A stretch of 16,988 nucleotides of DNA from Sphingomonas bacterium (GTDB lineage: Bacteria > Pseudomonadota > Alphaproteobacteria > Sphingomonadales > Sphingomonadaceae): NCBI GenBank assembly GCA_026785965.1, contig JAJAYY010000061.1, forward strand, positions 1 through 16,988, given 5' to 3'. Positions 1 through 6,188 of the stretch are shown in pieces. Numbering within the stretch: the first letter of the stretch is position 1; every line of letters starts with the position of its first letter. The position numbers and the translations under genes are program-made. The notes under the pieces were generated by a model, which worked only from the letters and a program-made list of their open reading frames with translations, did no database searches and was not told the origin of the DNA.

Positions 1-476
1 CCCTGGACGAGCAGGTTGGACGTCACGATCGCACCCCAGCCGCCCCCGCCGGCGGCATCGAGGAAGCCCCCGACCAGCCCGAGCGGGGCGACGACCTTGG
101 GCTGGCGCTCGGTATGGCGGTGCATCGCGCCACGATAGAGCAAGTACAGCCCGAGCCCGGCCAGGTAGGTGAGGACGATCGGCTTGGCCGCGTCGGCGCT
201 GACGTTGCTCAGCAGATAGGCGCCGGTGATGCCACCGATCATGCCGGGGATGACGATCCGGGAGAAGAGTTTCCAATCGACATTGCGGTGCGCGACATGG
301 CTGATCCCCGATACTGCGGTGGTGAAGGTTTCCGCAGTGTGGACTCCGGCCGAGGCCGCCGCCGGCGGAACCCCGAGGATGATCAGCAAGGTGCTCGAGA
401 TTTGCCCAAACGCCATGCCGAGCGCGCCGTCGATCATCTGGGCGGCAAAGCCGATCAGAATGAACGGTACCAGCAC
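1..476 (-). CDS. TauE/SafE family sulfite exporter / anion permease, 3' part missing
   Basis: This is the N-terminal part (about 158 residues) of a polytopic inner-membrane permease of the TauE/SafE family, whose members export sulfite, sulfoacetate or other organosulfur anions; the substrate here cannot be told. Visible are a first helix containing GFAAQMIDGALGMAFGQ, the short loop AGVHTAETFTTAVSGISH, and the second family repeat GGFLDAAGGGGWG, which is characteristic. The gene runs off the left edge. The start is uncertain. The first conventional start in frame is GTG at 476, with no good ribosome binding site, but the frame stays open to a stop near 530 and reads IFPDLLADPS just upstream, which looks like real protein. 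An ATT at 504-506 with GGAG eight bases ahead is an alternative. It is divergent from cysE. Confidence 0.85.
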   Translation of the reverse strand, partial: MLVPFILIGFAAQMIDGALGMAFGQISSTLLIILGVPPAAASAGVHTAETFTTAVSGISHVAHRNVDWKLFSRIVIPGMIGGITGAYLLSNVSADAAKPIVLTYLAGLGLYLLYRGAMHRHTERQPKVVAPLGLVGGFLDAAGGGGWGAIVTSNLLVQ

Positions 477-595
477 GGAAGGATCGGCAAGGAGGTCAGG
501 GAAAATGCGCGTTCTCCGCCCTGTTGAACTTCGCTAAGTGACGCAAATGTTGCGGCGCGACAAGAGCTTCCGGCGCAGGTCTGGGGCAGTCTGGC

Positions 596-624
596 TTTTC
601 ATCGCCGCCGCGGCACCCTAGATA
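596..624 (+). promoter_or_regulatory. candidate sigma-70-like promoter for cysE
   Basis: A TTTTCA (-35) at 596-601 and TAGATA (-10) at 619-624 are separated by 17 bp and lie about 30 bp before the cysE start. Matches to consensus are only moderate, so this is tentative. A small inverted repeat, CGCAA-atg-TTGCG (542-554), lies further up in the same divergent region and could serve either gene. Confidence 0.3.
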
Positions 625-652
625 TCGAACCAACACAGCAAAGGCGCACCCG

Positions 653-1339
653 GTGGCTTCAACCCTATTTGCCTATCTCGATTCGGTGAAAGCGCGCGAT
701 CCGGCGGCGCGATCGCGCTGGGAAGTCCTGCTATATCCGGGCGTGCTTGCGCTCGGCATGCACCGCATCGCGCACTGGCTGTACGGCGGGCGGCTGTATT
801 TTCTAGCGCGGTTCGTCAATCATCTGGCGCGGCTGCTGACCGCGATCGACATCCACCCCGGCGCAGTGATCGGGCGCAACTTCTTCATCGACCATGGTTT
901 CACCGTGATCGGCGAAACCGCCGAGATCGAGGACGATGTGACGATCTACCAAAGCGTCACGCTGGGCGGGACCAACCCGTCGACCGGGGTCGGCGGCAAG
1001 CGCCACCCGACCCTGCGCCACGGCGTCGTGGTGGGATCAGGCGCACAGGTGCTGGGCCCGATCGATGTCGGCGCGGGAGCGCGGATCGGCGCCAATGCGG
1101 TAGTCACGCGTGATGTTGATCCGGAGACGACGGTGGTCGGGATCCCGGCGCGCCTGGTCGATGTCGCGACGGTCCATTACAGCCCGGGCTTCGTTCCTTA
1201 TGGCACGCCGTGCGGCGAGAATTGCGATCCGGCGTTGACTCGCATCGTCGAACTCGAGGAGCAGCTTGCGGCGCTCAACACGGAAGTCGCGGTGCTGCGC
1301 GATCAACGCCTCCCGCCGCGCAAGGCAAAGATCGCGTGA
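653..1339 (+). CDS. cysE: serine O-acetyltransferase (EpsC/CysE type)
   Basis: Cytoplasmic enzyme that acetylates L-serine with acetyl-CoA to O-acetylserine, the first step of cysteine synthesis. The 228-residue protein has a short helical N-terminus (1-60) and then a left-handed beta-helix of hexapeptide repeats (about 64-165). Family catalytic residues are visible in DIHPG (D66, H68) and FIDHG (D80, H81), followed by [10 protein letters not shown] and KRHP (H118). The C-terminal 30 residues ([18 protein letters not shown]) look like a coiled coil. It is shorter than the E. coli CysE and lacks most of that N-terminal helical domain, as in EpsC-type enzymes. The start is GTG at 653, with AAAGG about 9 bases ahead. 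The stop overlaps the next start (GTGA), so the DUF2794 gene is probably co-transcribed. The TauE/SafE permease next door also fits sulfur metabolism, but that link is inference. Confidence 0.93.
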   Translation: MASTLFAYLDSVKARDPAARSRWEVLLYPGVLALGMHRIAHWLYGGRLYFLARFVNHLARLLTAIDIHPGAVIGRNFFIDHGFTVIGETAEIEDDVTIYQSVTLGGTNPSTGVGGKRHPTLRHGVVVGSGAQVLGPIDVGAGARIGANAVVTRDVDPETTVVGIPARLVDVATVHYSPGFVPYGTPCGENCDPALTRIVELEEQLAALNTEVAVLRDQRLPPRKAKIA

Positions 1340-1680
1340 GCGTGGTGACGCCGTTCCCCCATCCGCGGGACCGGCAAGCAATAGCGACTTTCGACCGTCA
1401 GGAATTTACACGTTTGCTCGACCTGTATGGGCGGATGGTCGCGGCGGGGCATTGGCGCGATTATGGTGTGTCGTTTCACCCCGAGGTGGCGATTTTCGCC
1501 GCTTTCCGCCGCGCCACCGAGCGGCCCGAAGTGCGGATCGAAAAACGCCCCCAGCTTCGGCTGAAGCAGGGGGCGTTTGCGTTGGTGTCAGAACATGGCG
1601 CGGTGCTCAAGCGGGGCCACGACCTTCACGGCGTGCTGGCCCCGCTCGAGCGCCGGCTCATGCGGCTGGTTGGGCAATAG
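1336..1680 (+). CDS. DUF2794 family protein
   Basis: A small cytoplasmic protein of 114 residues that matches my memory of DUF2794, a family of unknown function found in Alphaproteobacteria. Recognisable stretches are [28 protein letters not shown], the basic [22 protein letters not shown], and the end [14 protein letters not shown]. There is no signal peptide or membrane helix. The start chosen is the GTG at 1336 that overlaps the cysE stop as GTGA. GTG codons at 1342 and 1345 are alternatives two or three residues later. Translation is probably coupled to cysE. The last 23 bases overlap the 3' end of the convergent membrane protein gene. No function can be assigned from sequence. Confidence 0.8.
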   Translation: MSVVTPFPHPRDRQAIATFDRQEFTRLLDLYGRMVAAGHWRDYGVSFHPEVAIFAAFRRATERPEVRIEKRPQLRLKQGAFALVSEHGAVLKRGHDLHGVLAPLERRLMRLVGQ

Positions 1681-2764
1681 CAACCCGGTCGAGATGCGGG
1701 AGCTTGGTGACGAGCTGGCCAGGCAAGCGATTGACCACCACGCGCCGCGCCTGGTGCCAGTAAGCCGACAGCATGAGCAAGGCCGAGCCGATCACCAATG
1801 CAGTCAGTGCGACGCTGAGTTCGACTGCGCCGATCTGCTTGAACAACTCGGTCAGCGCAAAGAGCACATAAGCGAGCGCCGAGACGAGCAAGGCGCGGCG
1901 GTCGATCGCAAGCGCGGCGATCGCCAGCACGACATAAAGCGCGATCACGACCAGCCCTTCGCCGATGGTGGCATTGCCGTCGTTGAGCCCGAGCAAGGTA
2001 AATACCGGGTGAACGATCATCGGCGCGGCGAGCAGGTGAAGCCAGAAAGCGACATCCGCGCGACGCGTGACACGGGCCGGATCCGACGAATCCCAGCGCA
2101 TCGCGAACAGGAACACGCCAATCCCGAGCAGCAGCACGAAGCCGAGCATCAAATCCTGCATGGTTTCGACCCGCTCACCGAGTGTGGCGACGATCAGCGC
2201 CATGACGATCCCGGCGACCGCTGCGGCACCCGCAGCGACGGTGATCGGGACATGAAAGCGCTTCCAGTGAATGTACGCCGCCGCCGCCGCGACCGCTGCA
2301 GCGACCGCGCCGATGATCCCGCCGAGCATCTGATTATTTTCGAGATTGCCCTGACCAAGTGCGAGCACGAGGCCGAAGCCGACGGTAGCGAGCACGCCGC
2401 CGACGAACGCCAGCAACAAGATGATCGAGGGCAGCGCCATGCGCCGCTTGGCGGTGAAGAAGGTCGCCAGCCCCCAGGCGGTGGCGGCGATTGCGGCAGG
2501 CGCGAGCGGGCTGGGGCCATCCTGGTCGATGATCAGGCCAAGCGCCTGGCCGATCGACTGGCCAATCCAGCCGACCGCGAACAGCAGGATCGCGCTGGCG
2601 ATCGAGACGAAGATGTCGTTGAAGCTGGTGACGAGGCGAAATTGCTCTTCGTCGATGGCCGAGCTTGAATGCTGCTGGTCGAAAAAGTTGCGAAGCGAAG
2701 CCGCAGCGTCGGCGCTGAGCGCGCCCGATGCAACCGCGTCATCGAGATCCTGATTGCTGTACAT
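1658..2764 (-). CDS. polytopic inner-membrane protein, DUF2157/DUF4401-like
   Basis: A 368-residue protein with a soluble N-terminus of about 50 residues and roughly ten hydrophobic segments. The N-terminus (MYSNQDLDDAVASGALSADA, then DEEQFRLVTSFNDIFV) resembles the start of DUF2157/DUF4401-type membrane proteins; that family call is from memory and not certain. Hydrophobic segments include SIASAILLFAVGWIGQSIGQ, SIILLLAFVGGVLATVGFGL, an Ala-rich helix near GGIIGAVAAAVAAAAAYIHW, and a last helix VALTALVIGSALLMLSAYW followed by a basic tail. No catalytic motif was seen. The ATG at 2764 is preceded by AGGGAGG nine bases ahead. The 5' half of that site lies in the 3' arm of a perfect 10-bp inverted repeat, a possible translational or transcriptional control. 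It overlaps the convergent DUF2794 gene tail by 23 bp. Confidence 0.8.
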   Translation of the reverse strand: MYSNQDLDDAVASGALSADAAASLRNFFDQQHSSSAIDEEQFRLVTSFNDIFVSIASAILLFAVGWIGQSIGQALGLIIDQDGPSPLAPAAIAATAWGLATFFTAKRRMALPSIILLLAFVGGVLATVGFGLVLALGQGNLENNQMLGGIIGAVAAAVAAAAAYIHWKRFHVPITVAAGAAAVAGIVMALIVATLGERVETMQDLMLGFVLLLGIGVFLFAMRWDSSDPARVTRRADVAFWLHLLAAPMIVHPVFTLLGLNDGNATIGEGLVVIALYVVLAIAALAIDRRALLVSALAYVLFALTELFKQIGAVELSVALTALVIGSALLMLSAYWHQARRVVVNRLPGQLVTKLPHLDRVAIAQPAA

Positions 2765-2776
2765 GAAATAAAACCT

Positions 2777-2802
2777 CCCTGTGCGACGCTCATCGCACAG
2801 GG
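2777..2802 (-). promoter_or_regulatory. perfect inverted repeat overlapping the ribosome binding site of the 1658-2764 gene
   Basis: CCCTGTGCGA (2777-2786) and TCGCACAGGG (2793-2802) are perfect reverse complements around a 6-base loop. On the transcribed strand the second arm ends in CAGGG, which runs directly into the ribosome binding site (AGGGAGG). A folded leader would therefore cover part of that site. The same repeat could instead be a protein operator, because a TATAAC box lies immediately upstream at 2806-2811. Confidence 0.6.
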
Positions 2803-2805
2803 TGT

Positions 2806-2811
2806 GTTATA
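2806..2811 (-). promoter_or_regulatory. candidate -10 box for the 1658-2764 gene
   Basis: Read on the minus strand this is TATAAC, five of six bases matching the sigma-70 -10 consensus. The -35 region 17 bp upstream is TTCCTG, a poor match. A perfect TTGACA (2813-2818) lies right beside it but is too close to pair with it. Transcription from here would begin at or just before the inverted repeat. Confidence 0.35.
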
Positions 2812-2820
2812 GTGTCAATA

Positions 2821-2883
2821 CAGTTAGGCAGGAAAGGCGGCCGGCGCCGGATCAGGGCGGTGAAAAAAGCGCCGGCCTAACTG
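2821..2883 (-). repeat. interrupted inverted repeat between the glycine-zipper and membrane-protein genes
   Basis: The right arm (2869-2883) reads GCGCCGGCCTAACTG. Its reverse complement is present on the left as CAGTTAGG (2821-2828) plus CCGGCGC (2841-2847), with 12 extra bases between the two pieces. On the transcribed strand the first arm is followed by six T residues (RNA from the upstream glycine-zipper gene), so it may end that transcript, but the hairpin is not compact. It could also be a degraded mobile palindrome. Confidence 0.45.
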
Positions 2884-2891
2884 AAAATCGC

Positions 2892-3191
2892 TTAGCGGCA
2901 GCGCACGCGGCGGCTGCGCTCGACCTGGCGGCCGATCAGCGCACCGGCAGCGGCGCCGAGGATGGTTCCGGTGGCTCGCTCGCCGCGAGTATCGATCGCG
3001 CGGCCAACCAGCGCGCCGCCGGCAGCGCCGACGATCAGCCCGGTGGTGCCATTGGGACGCTTGCAGCGCATGCGGCCTTGGCCGTCTTGCCACGTGCGGC
3101 CTTGATAATAGCCATTGTGAGCCAGCGCCGCGCTGGGTAGCGCAGGCAGGGTCAGGGTGGCGGCCGTGACGGCCAGGACGAGACTGCGCAT
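2892..3191 (-). CDS. secreted glycine-zipper 2TM domain protein
   Basis: A 99-residue exported protein. Residues 1-24 form a typical signal peptide (MRSLVLAV, hydrophobic core, ending in SAALA before HNGYYQG). After a short polar segment with a cysteine (GRMRCKRPNGTTG) come two glycine-zipper helices, LIVGAAGGALVGRAI and TILGAAAGALIGRQV, followed by a basic tail ending VRCR. Proteins of this type (Gly-zipper_2TM, related to the SlyB/OmpA-like helical hairpin) sit in or against the envelope; the role is not known. I chose the ATG at 3191 because AAGGAG stands eight bases ahead and the signal peptide begins there. Longer in-frame extensions upstream have no comparable signal. The two cysteines (in RMRCK and VRCR) could form a disulfide. 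Confidence 0.85.
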   Translation of the reverse strand: MRSLVLAVTAATLTLPALPSAALAHNGYYQGRTWQDGQGRMRCKRPNGTTGLIVGAAGGALVGRAIDTRGERATGTILGAAAGALIGRQVERSRRVRCR

Positions 3192-3285
3192 TGAAAAGCT
3201 CCTTGTCGTTGGTTGCCCCTTGCAACCCGACCATGTTGCGACCCATTTCCTGAACCACGCGCAACATGCCAAGCGCCATTAACCG

Positions 3286-3300
3286 GTTATGGGCGTGTTA
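3286..3300 (+). promoter_or_regulatory. weak LexA-box-like direct repeat upstream of the SRAP gene
   Basis: GTTA-N7-GTTA occurs 42 bp ahead of the SRAP start. The alphaproteobacterial LexA box is GTTC-N7-GTTC, so spacing and three of four bases in each half agree, but the final C is A in both halves. Only the architecture supports it. A 10-bp palindrome TAACCGGTTA (3280-3289) overlaps the first half. Confidence 0.25.
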
Positions 3301-3342
3301 ACGACGAACCGCTGGTCGTGATGGGGCAGGAGGGTGACGATT

Positions 3343-3948
3343 ATGTGCAATCTTTACACGATGACCGCCACGGTCGACGAAATCCGTGGTCTATTCGGTA
3401 GCTTTGAAGGCGAGCGCGACAATCTGCCACCGTTCGACGAAATCTATCCGGGCCGCCCCGCACCGGTGCTTCGGCGTGGCGAAGATGGCGGGCTGAGGCT
3501 TGAGACCATGACGTGGGGCTTCCCCGGACCGGCGGCAGCCAAAAGGCGACCGGTAACCAACGTCCGCAACCTTGAAAGTCCGTTCTGGCGATCGGCGCTG
3601 GGCAATATCGAGCGGCGCTGCATCGTCCCGGTAACGCAATTTTGCGAATGGACCGCCGAGCCCGACCCGGAGACCAAGCGCAAGCGCAAGGTGTGGTTCG
3701 GTATGGGGCAAGCGCATGACCCGTTGTTCGCCTTTGCCGGGCTGTGGCGGCCGGGTGAAGGCGGGCCGTTCATGGCGTTCCTGACCTGCGCTGCGAATGC
3801 GGTCGTCGGCGCGGTCCATCCCAAGGCGATGCCAGTGATGCTGCGCCCGGTCGACGCGCTCGGTTGGCTTCAGCATGATCGCGAAACTGCGTGCGCCCTT
3901 GCGCAGCCGTTCGCGGATGCCGACATGCGGATCATCGAGACCGCGTAG
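3343..3948 (+). CDS. SOS response-associated peptidase (SRAP) family, YedK/HMCES-like
   Basis: Cytoplasmic protein of 201 residues. SRAP proteins (YedK in E. coli, HMCES in animals) attach through Cys2 to abasic sites in single-stranded DNA and protect them. The start must expose Cys2, so I take the ATG at 3343 (MCNLYTMTAT), with GGAGG nine bases ahead, rather than the GTG at 3334. Family features: Cys2; the asparagine region VTNVRNLESPFWR; the active-site glutamate in RRCIVPVTQFCEW; and the histidine in AVHPKAMPVML. The Cys-Asn-Leu-Tyr start differs from the MCGRF of YedK but belongs to a known subgroup. A histone-like gene follows 25 bp downstream on the same strand and may be in the same transcript. 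Length is normal for the family. Confidence 0.92.
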   Translation: MCNLYTMTATVDEIRGLFGSFEGERDNLPPFDEIYPGRPAPVLRRGEDGGLRLETMTWGFPGPAAAKRRPVTNVRNLESPFWRSALGNIERRCIVPVTQFCEWTAEPDPETKRKRKVWFGMGQAHDPLFAFAGLWRPGEGGPFMAFLTCAANAVVGAVHPKAMPVMLRPVDALGWLQHDRETACALAQPFADADMRIIETA

Positions 3949-3973
3949 AGCGGTCCAACAGGGAGAGTGTGAG

Positions 3974-4375
3974 ATGGCCAAAGCTGCAACCAAGAAAAGC
4001 GACACCGACAAGAAAAAGAAGCCCAAGCCGACCGCCGGCGCGACCATCCGGATCAAGCGCAAGGCCAAGAAAGCCAAAAGCGATGGGAAGAAGGACGGCA
4101 AGAGTGCCGGCAAGGGCAAGAGTGAGCGTAAATCGGCGCTCGATGGCCTCGCCAAGCTGGTCGATCATCCGATGGTTGCCGACCTTCTCGCCGCCGGCGC
4201 ACTGGCGGCGGTGACGGTGATCGCCGAGCAGCAACTTGCCAAGGGCAAGCATTCGAGCTCGTCCAAGATGGTCAAGGATGCGGGCAAGGCCGCCGCGGCG
4301 GCGATCGGCAAAAAATTGATGGGCGATTTCGGCGTGATCAAGGATGCCGCAACCGCGGCCGCGAAGAAGGCCTAG
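3974..4375 (+). CDS. lysine/alanine-rich histone-H1-like protein
   Basis: A 133-residue protein of unknown function. Residues 1-55 are a highly basic, low-complexity tail of Lys, Ala, Gly and Ser (for example DKKKKPKP, IKRKAKKAK, KSAGKGK). Residues 56-133 look folded: LDGLAKLVDHPMVADLLAAG, then ALAAVTVIAEQQLAKGK, and a C-terminal Ala/Lys helix ending DAATAAAKKA. The basic tail resembles bacterial histone H1-like proteins, so DNA or RNA binding is a reasonable inference, but the second half has no motif I can name. GGGAG stands eight bases ahead of the ATG at 3974. The nearby SRAP gene, a DNA-protection protein, is suggestive context only. The stop overlaps the convergent rsmD gene by 4 bp. 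Confidence 0.75.
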   Translation: MAKAATKKSDTDKKKKPKPTAGATIRIKRKAKKAKSDGKKDGKSAGKGKSERKSALDGLAKLVDHPMVADLLAAGALAAVTVIAEQQLAKGKHSSSSKMVKDAGKAAAAAIGKKLMGDFGVIKDAATAAAKKA

Positions 4376-4911
4376 CCGCGCAGCAGCGTGAGGCGCGCGC
4401 GACCGACGTCGCGCGTGACCTCGACGCGCATCGCGTCGGGCACGGCGACGTCGTCGCCTTTGGCGGTTTCAATAGCCAGCCAGCCGCCCGGCGCGAGCCA
4501 TTCGGCGTCGGCCACGGCGCGCGCGACTGCGCTGCCCGAGCCAGCGGCATAAGGCGGGTCGGCAAGGATCAGGTCGAACGGCGCGTCGCGCGGCAGCCGC
4601 GCCGCCGACATCGCGCGCACCTGGAGCCGGGACTTGGCGCCGAGCGCGGCGGCGTTGGCGTCGATCGCGAGCAAAGCGGCGCGGTCATTTTCGACCAGCA
4701 CTGCCGCCGCTGCGCCGCGCGACAGCGCCTCGAGCGCGAGCGCGCCGCTGCCGGCGTAAAGATCGGCAACGCGCAGACCCTCGAAGCTGCCAAGGCGGCT
4801 GACCAGCATCGAGAATAGAGTTTCTCGCGTGCGGTCGGCGGTTGGGCGGGTCTGTTCGCCTGGCGGGGCGACCAGCTTGCGACCGCGCCATTCGCCCGAA
4901 ATGATCCTCAT
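4372..4911 (-). CDS. rsmD: 16S rRNA (guanine(966)-N(2))-methyltransferase
   Basis: SAM-dependent enzyme that methylates G966 of 16S rRNA during small-subunit assembly. The 179 residues have the classic RsmD order: MRIISGEWRGRKL at the N-terminus, TRPTADRTRETLFSML (22-36), the SAM-binding motif I DLYAGSGALALEALSRGA (from 50), and the catalytic DPPY at 118-121. Length is normal for the family. The ATG at 4911 overlaps the stop of the upstream pseudouridine synthase gene (ATGA). The two rRNA-modification genes are therefore translationally coupled, an arrangement seen in many Alphaproteobacteria. No separate promoter is needed. Confidence 0.95.
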   Translation of the reverse strand: MRIISGEWRGRKLVAPPGEQTRPTADRTRETLFSMLVSRLGSFEGLRVADLYAGSGALALEALSRGAAAAVLVENDRAALLAIDANAAALGAKSRLQVRAMSAARLPRDAPFDLILADPPYAAGSGSAVARAVADAEWLAPGGWLAIETAKGDDVAVPDAMRVEVTRDVGRARLTLLRG

Positions 4912-5732
4912 TTGAGCGTGCGGCGGAAGTGGGACAGGATGTCGCGCGGCACTTCGCCGACGTCGCCGGTCTCCATTCCCTCGACCGTGAACGGCCCATA
5001 GCTGGTGCGGATCAGGCGCGAGACCTGGAGCCCGAGGTAAGCGAGCACGTTGCGCACTTCGCGATTCTTGCCCTCGGTGAGCGACATTTCAATCCAGCAA
5101 TTGCGCCCGGTGCGACGCTCCATATTGGCGTTGATCGAGCCGTAGCGCATGCCTTCGATAGTGGTGCCATCGGCGAGTGCTTCGAGCTGGGCCTGGGTGA
5201 CTTCGCCAAACGCGCGGGCGCGATAGGTGCGGACGACCCCGGTGCTCGGCAATTCGAGCTGACGCTTCAATTCGCCGTCGTTGGTCATCAACAACAGGCC
5301 CTCGGTCATATAATCGAGCCGCCCGACCGGAATCAGCCGCGGCAGGCCGGGGGGCAGCTTGTCGTAGATCGTCGCGCGGCCCTTGGGATCACGCGCCGCA
5401 GTGAGCGTGGCTTGCGGCTTGTAGAACAGGAACAGACGCGCGGCTTCCGGGGCGGCGACCGCCTTGCCGTCGACGGTCACGCCGGTGAGGGATTCGAGCA
5501 CCGTCGCAGGGGTGTCGAGCGTCTTGCCGTCGAGCGCGATCCGGCCTTCGGCGATCATCCGCTCAATATCACGGCGTGACGCGATTCCGGCGCGCGCGAG
5601 CAACTTGGCGATGCGCTGCGGACCGTCCTCCCGCGCTGCGCCAGGCTTCGGTCCACGTGCCTTTTGCGGCGGGCCGTCGTTACGGCGCGATCGGCGCGGC
5701 ACTGGCGCGCGCTTCGTTCGTTGCGGGTCCAT
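4908..5732 (-). CDS. RsuA/RluB-type rRNA pseudouridine synthase
   Basis: Converts a specific uridine of rRNA to pseudouridine. The 274-residue protein starts with a basic, disordered stretch (about 1-38), then an S4 RNA-binding domain (QRIAKLLARAGIASRRDIER, about 39-90), then the synthase domain. The catalytic motif GRLDYMTEGLLLMTNDG carries the nucleophile at D140. Further family blocks are LTEGKNREVRNVLAYLGL and RLIRTSYGPF. The sequence looks more like RluB (23S U2605) than RsuA, but I do not commit to one. The ATG at 5732 is preferred: a longer frame reaching 6356 would run antisense through the response regulator and into the Rieske gene, and it encodes no domain. Its start lies only 24 bp from the divergent response regulator start, so the promoters must overlap the coding regions. 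Confidence 0.92.
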   Translation of the reverse strand: MDPQRTKRAPVPRRSRRNDGPPQKARGPKPGAAREDGPQRIAKLLARAGIASRRDIERMIAEGRIALDGKTLDTPATVLESLTGVTVDGKAVAAPEAARLFLFYKPQATLTAARDPKGRATIYDKLPPGLPRLIPVGRLDYMTEGLLLMTNDGELKRQLELPSTGVVRTYRARAFGEVTQAQLEALADGTTIEGMRYGSINANMERRTGRNCWIEMSLTEGKNREVRNVLAYLGLQVSRLIRTSYGPFTVEGMETGDVGEVPRDILSHFRRTLK

Positions 5733-5756
5733 CGAGTTTCGTCCTACGGGGGTTTC

Positions 5757-6188
5757 ATGCTGTTCGGGAAGCAAAAGCGGATCGTCAAGCGGATCCTCGT
5801 TGTCGAGGACGAGCCGCTCACCGCGTTCGACAATGAAACCATGCTTGGAGAGGCCGGCTACACGGTGGTCGCGACCCACGATCGGTTCGCCGATGCGATC
5901 GTCACGCTCGATCGCGAGCAGGTCGATCTGATCATGTCCGATGTCCGCCTGAGTGGCGAGCGGACCGGGATCGACCTCGCCCGGGTCGCCAAGCAGCGCG
6001 GCATCCCGGTGCTGTTCGCGACCGGTCATCCGCCCGACGAAGCGAGCGAATTGGTGCTCGGTTGCCTGATCAAACCGTATAGCGAGCGGGTGCTCAAGGC
6101 GGCGCTGAAAGCGATCGACCAGCATCTTGCGGGCGAAAAAGTGAAGCCGCCGAAGGGGCTGTTGCTCTATCCGCTGAGCGACGGCTGA
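5757..6188 (+). CDS. single-domain response regulator, FATGUY-like
   Basis: A receiver-only response regulator of 143 residues. Acidic pocket E17/D18 (ILVVEDEP), phospho-acceptor D62 (LIMSDVRL), T89 and K106 (LIKPY) are all present, so it should be phosphorylatable. The segment PVLFATGHP resembles the FAT-G signature of FATGUY regulators such as SdrG of Sphingomonas, which work in the general stress response, but here His-Pro stands where the last two motif residues would be. There is no output domain; residues 122-143 are a short tail. No histidine kinase is nearby. The start is an ATG at 5757 without a strong ribosome binding site. It is divergent from the pseudouridine synthase, and its last 22 bp overlap the convergent Rieske gene. 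Confidence 0.88.
   Translation: MLFGKQKRIVKRILVVEDEPLTAFDNETMLGEAGYTVVATHDRFADAIVTLDREQVDLIMSDVRLSGERTGIDLARVAKQRGIPVLFATGHPPDEASELVLGCLIKPYSERVLKAALKAIDQHLAGEKVKPPKGLLLYPLSDG

Noticed and set aside
1577..2668. A 363-residue open frame on the plus strand
   Set aside because: It is antisense to the polytopic membrane protein; its composition (Asp, Arg, Glu, His, Gln) is that of a reverse shadow of hydrophobic codons.
2813..2818. TTGACA as the -35 box of the 1658-2764 gene
   Set aside because: At 16-18 bp spacing the sequences available as -10 (CGATGA and neighbours) are poor, and the good TATAAC is only one base away.
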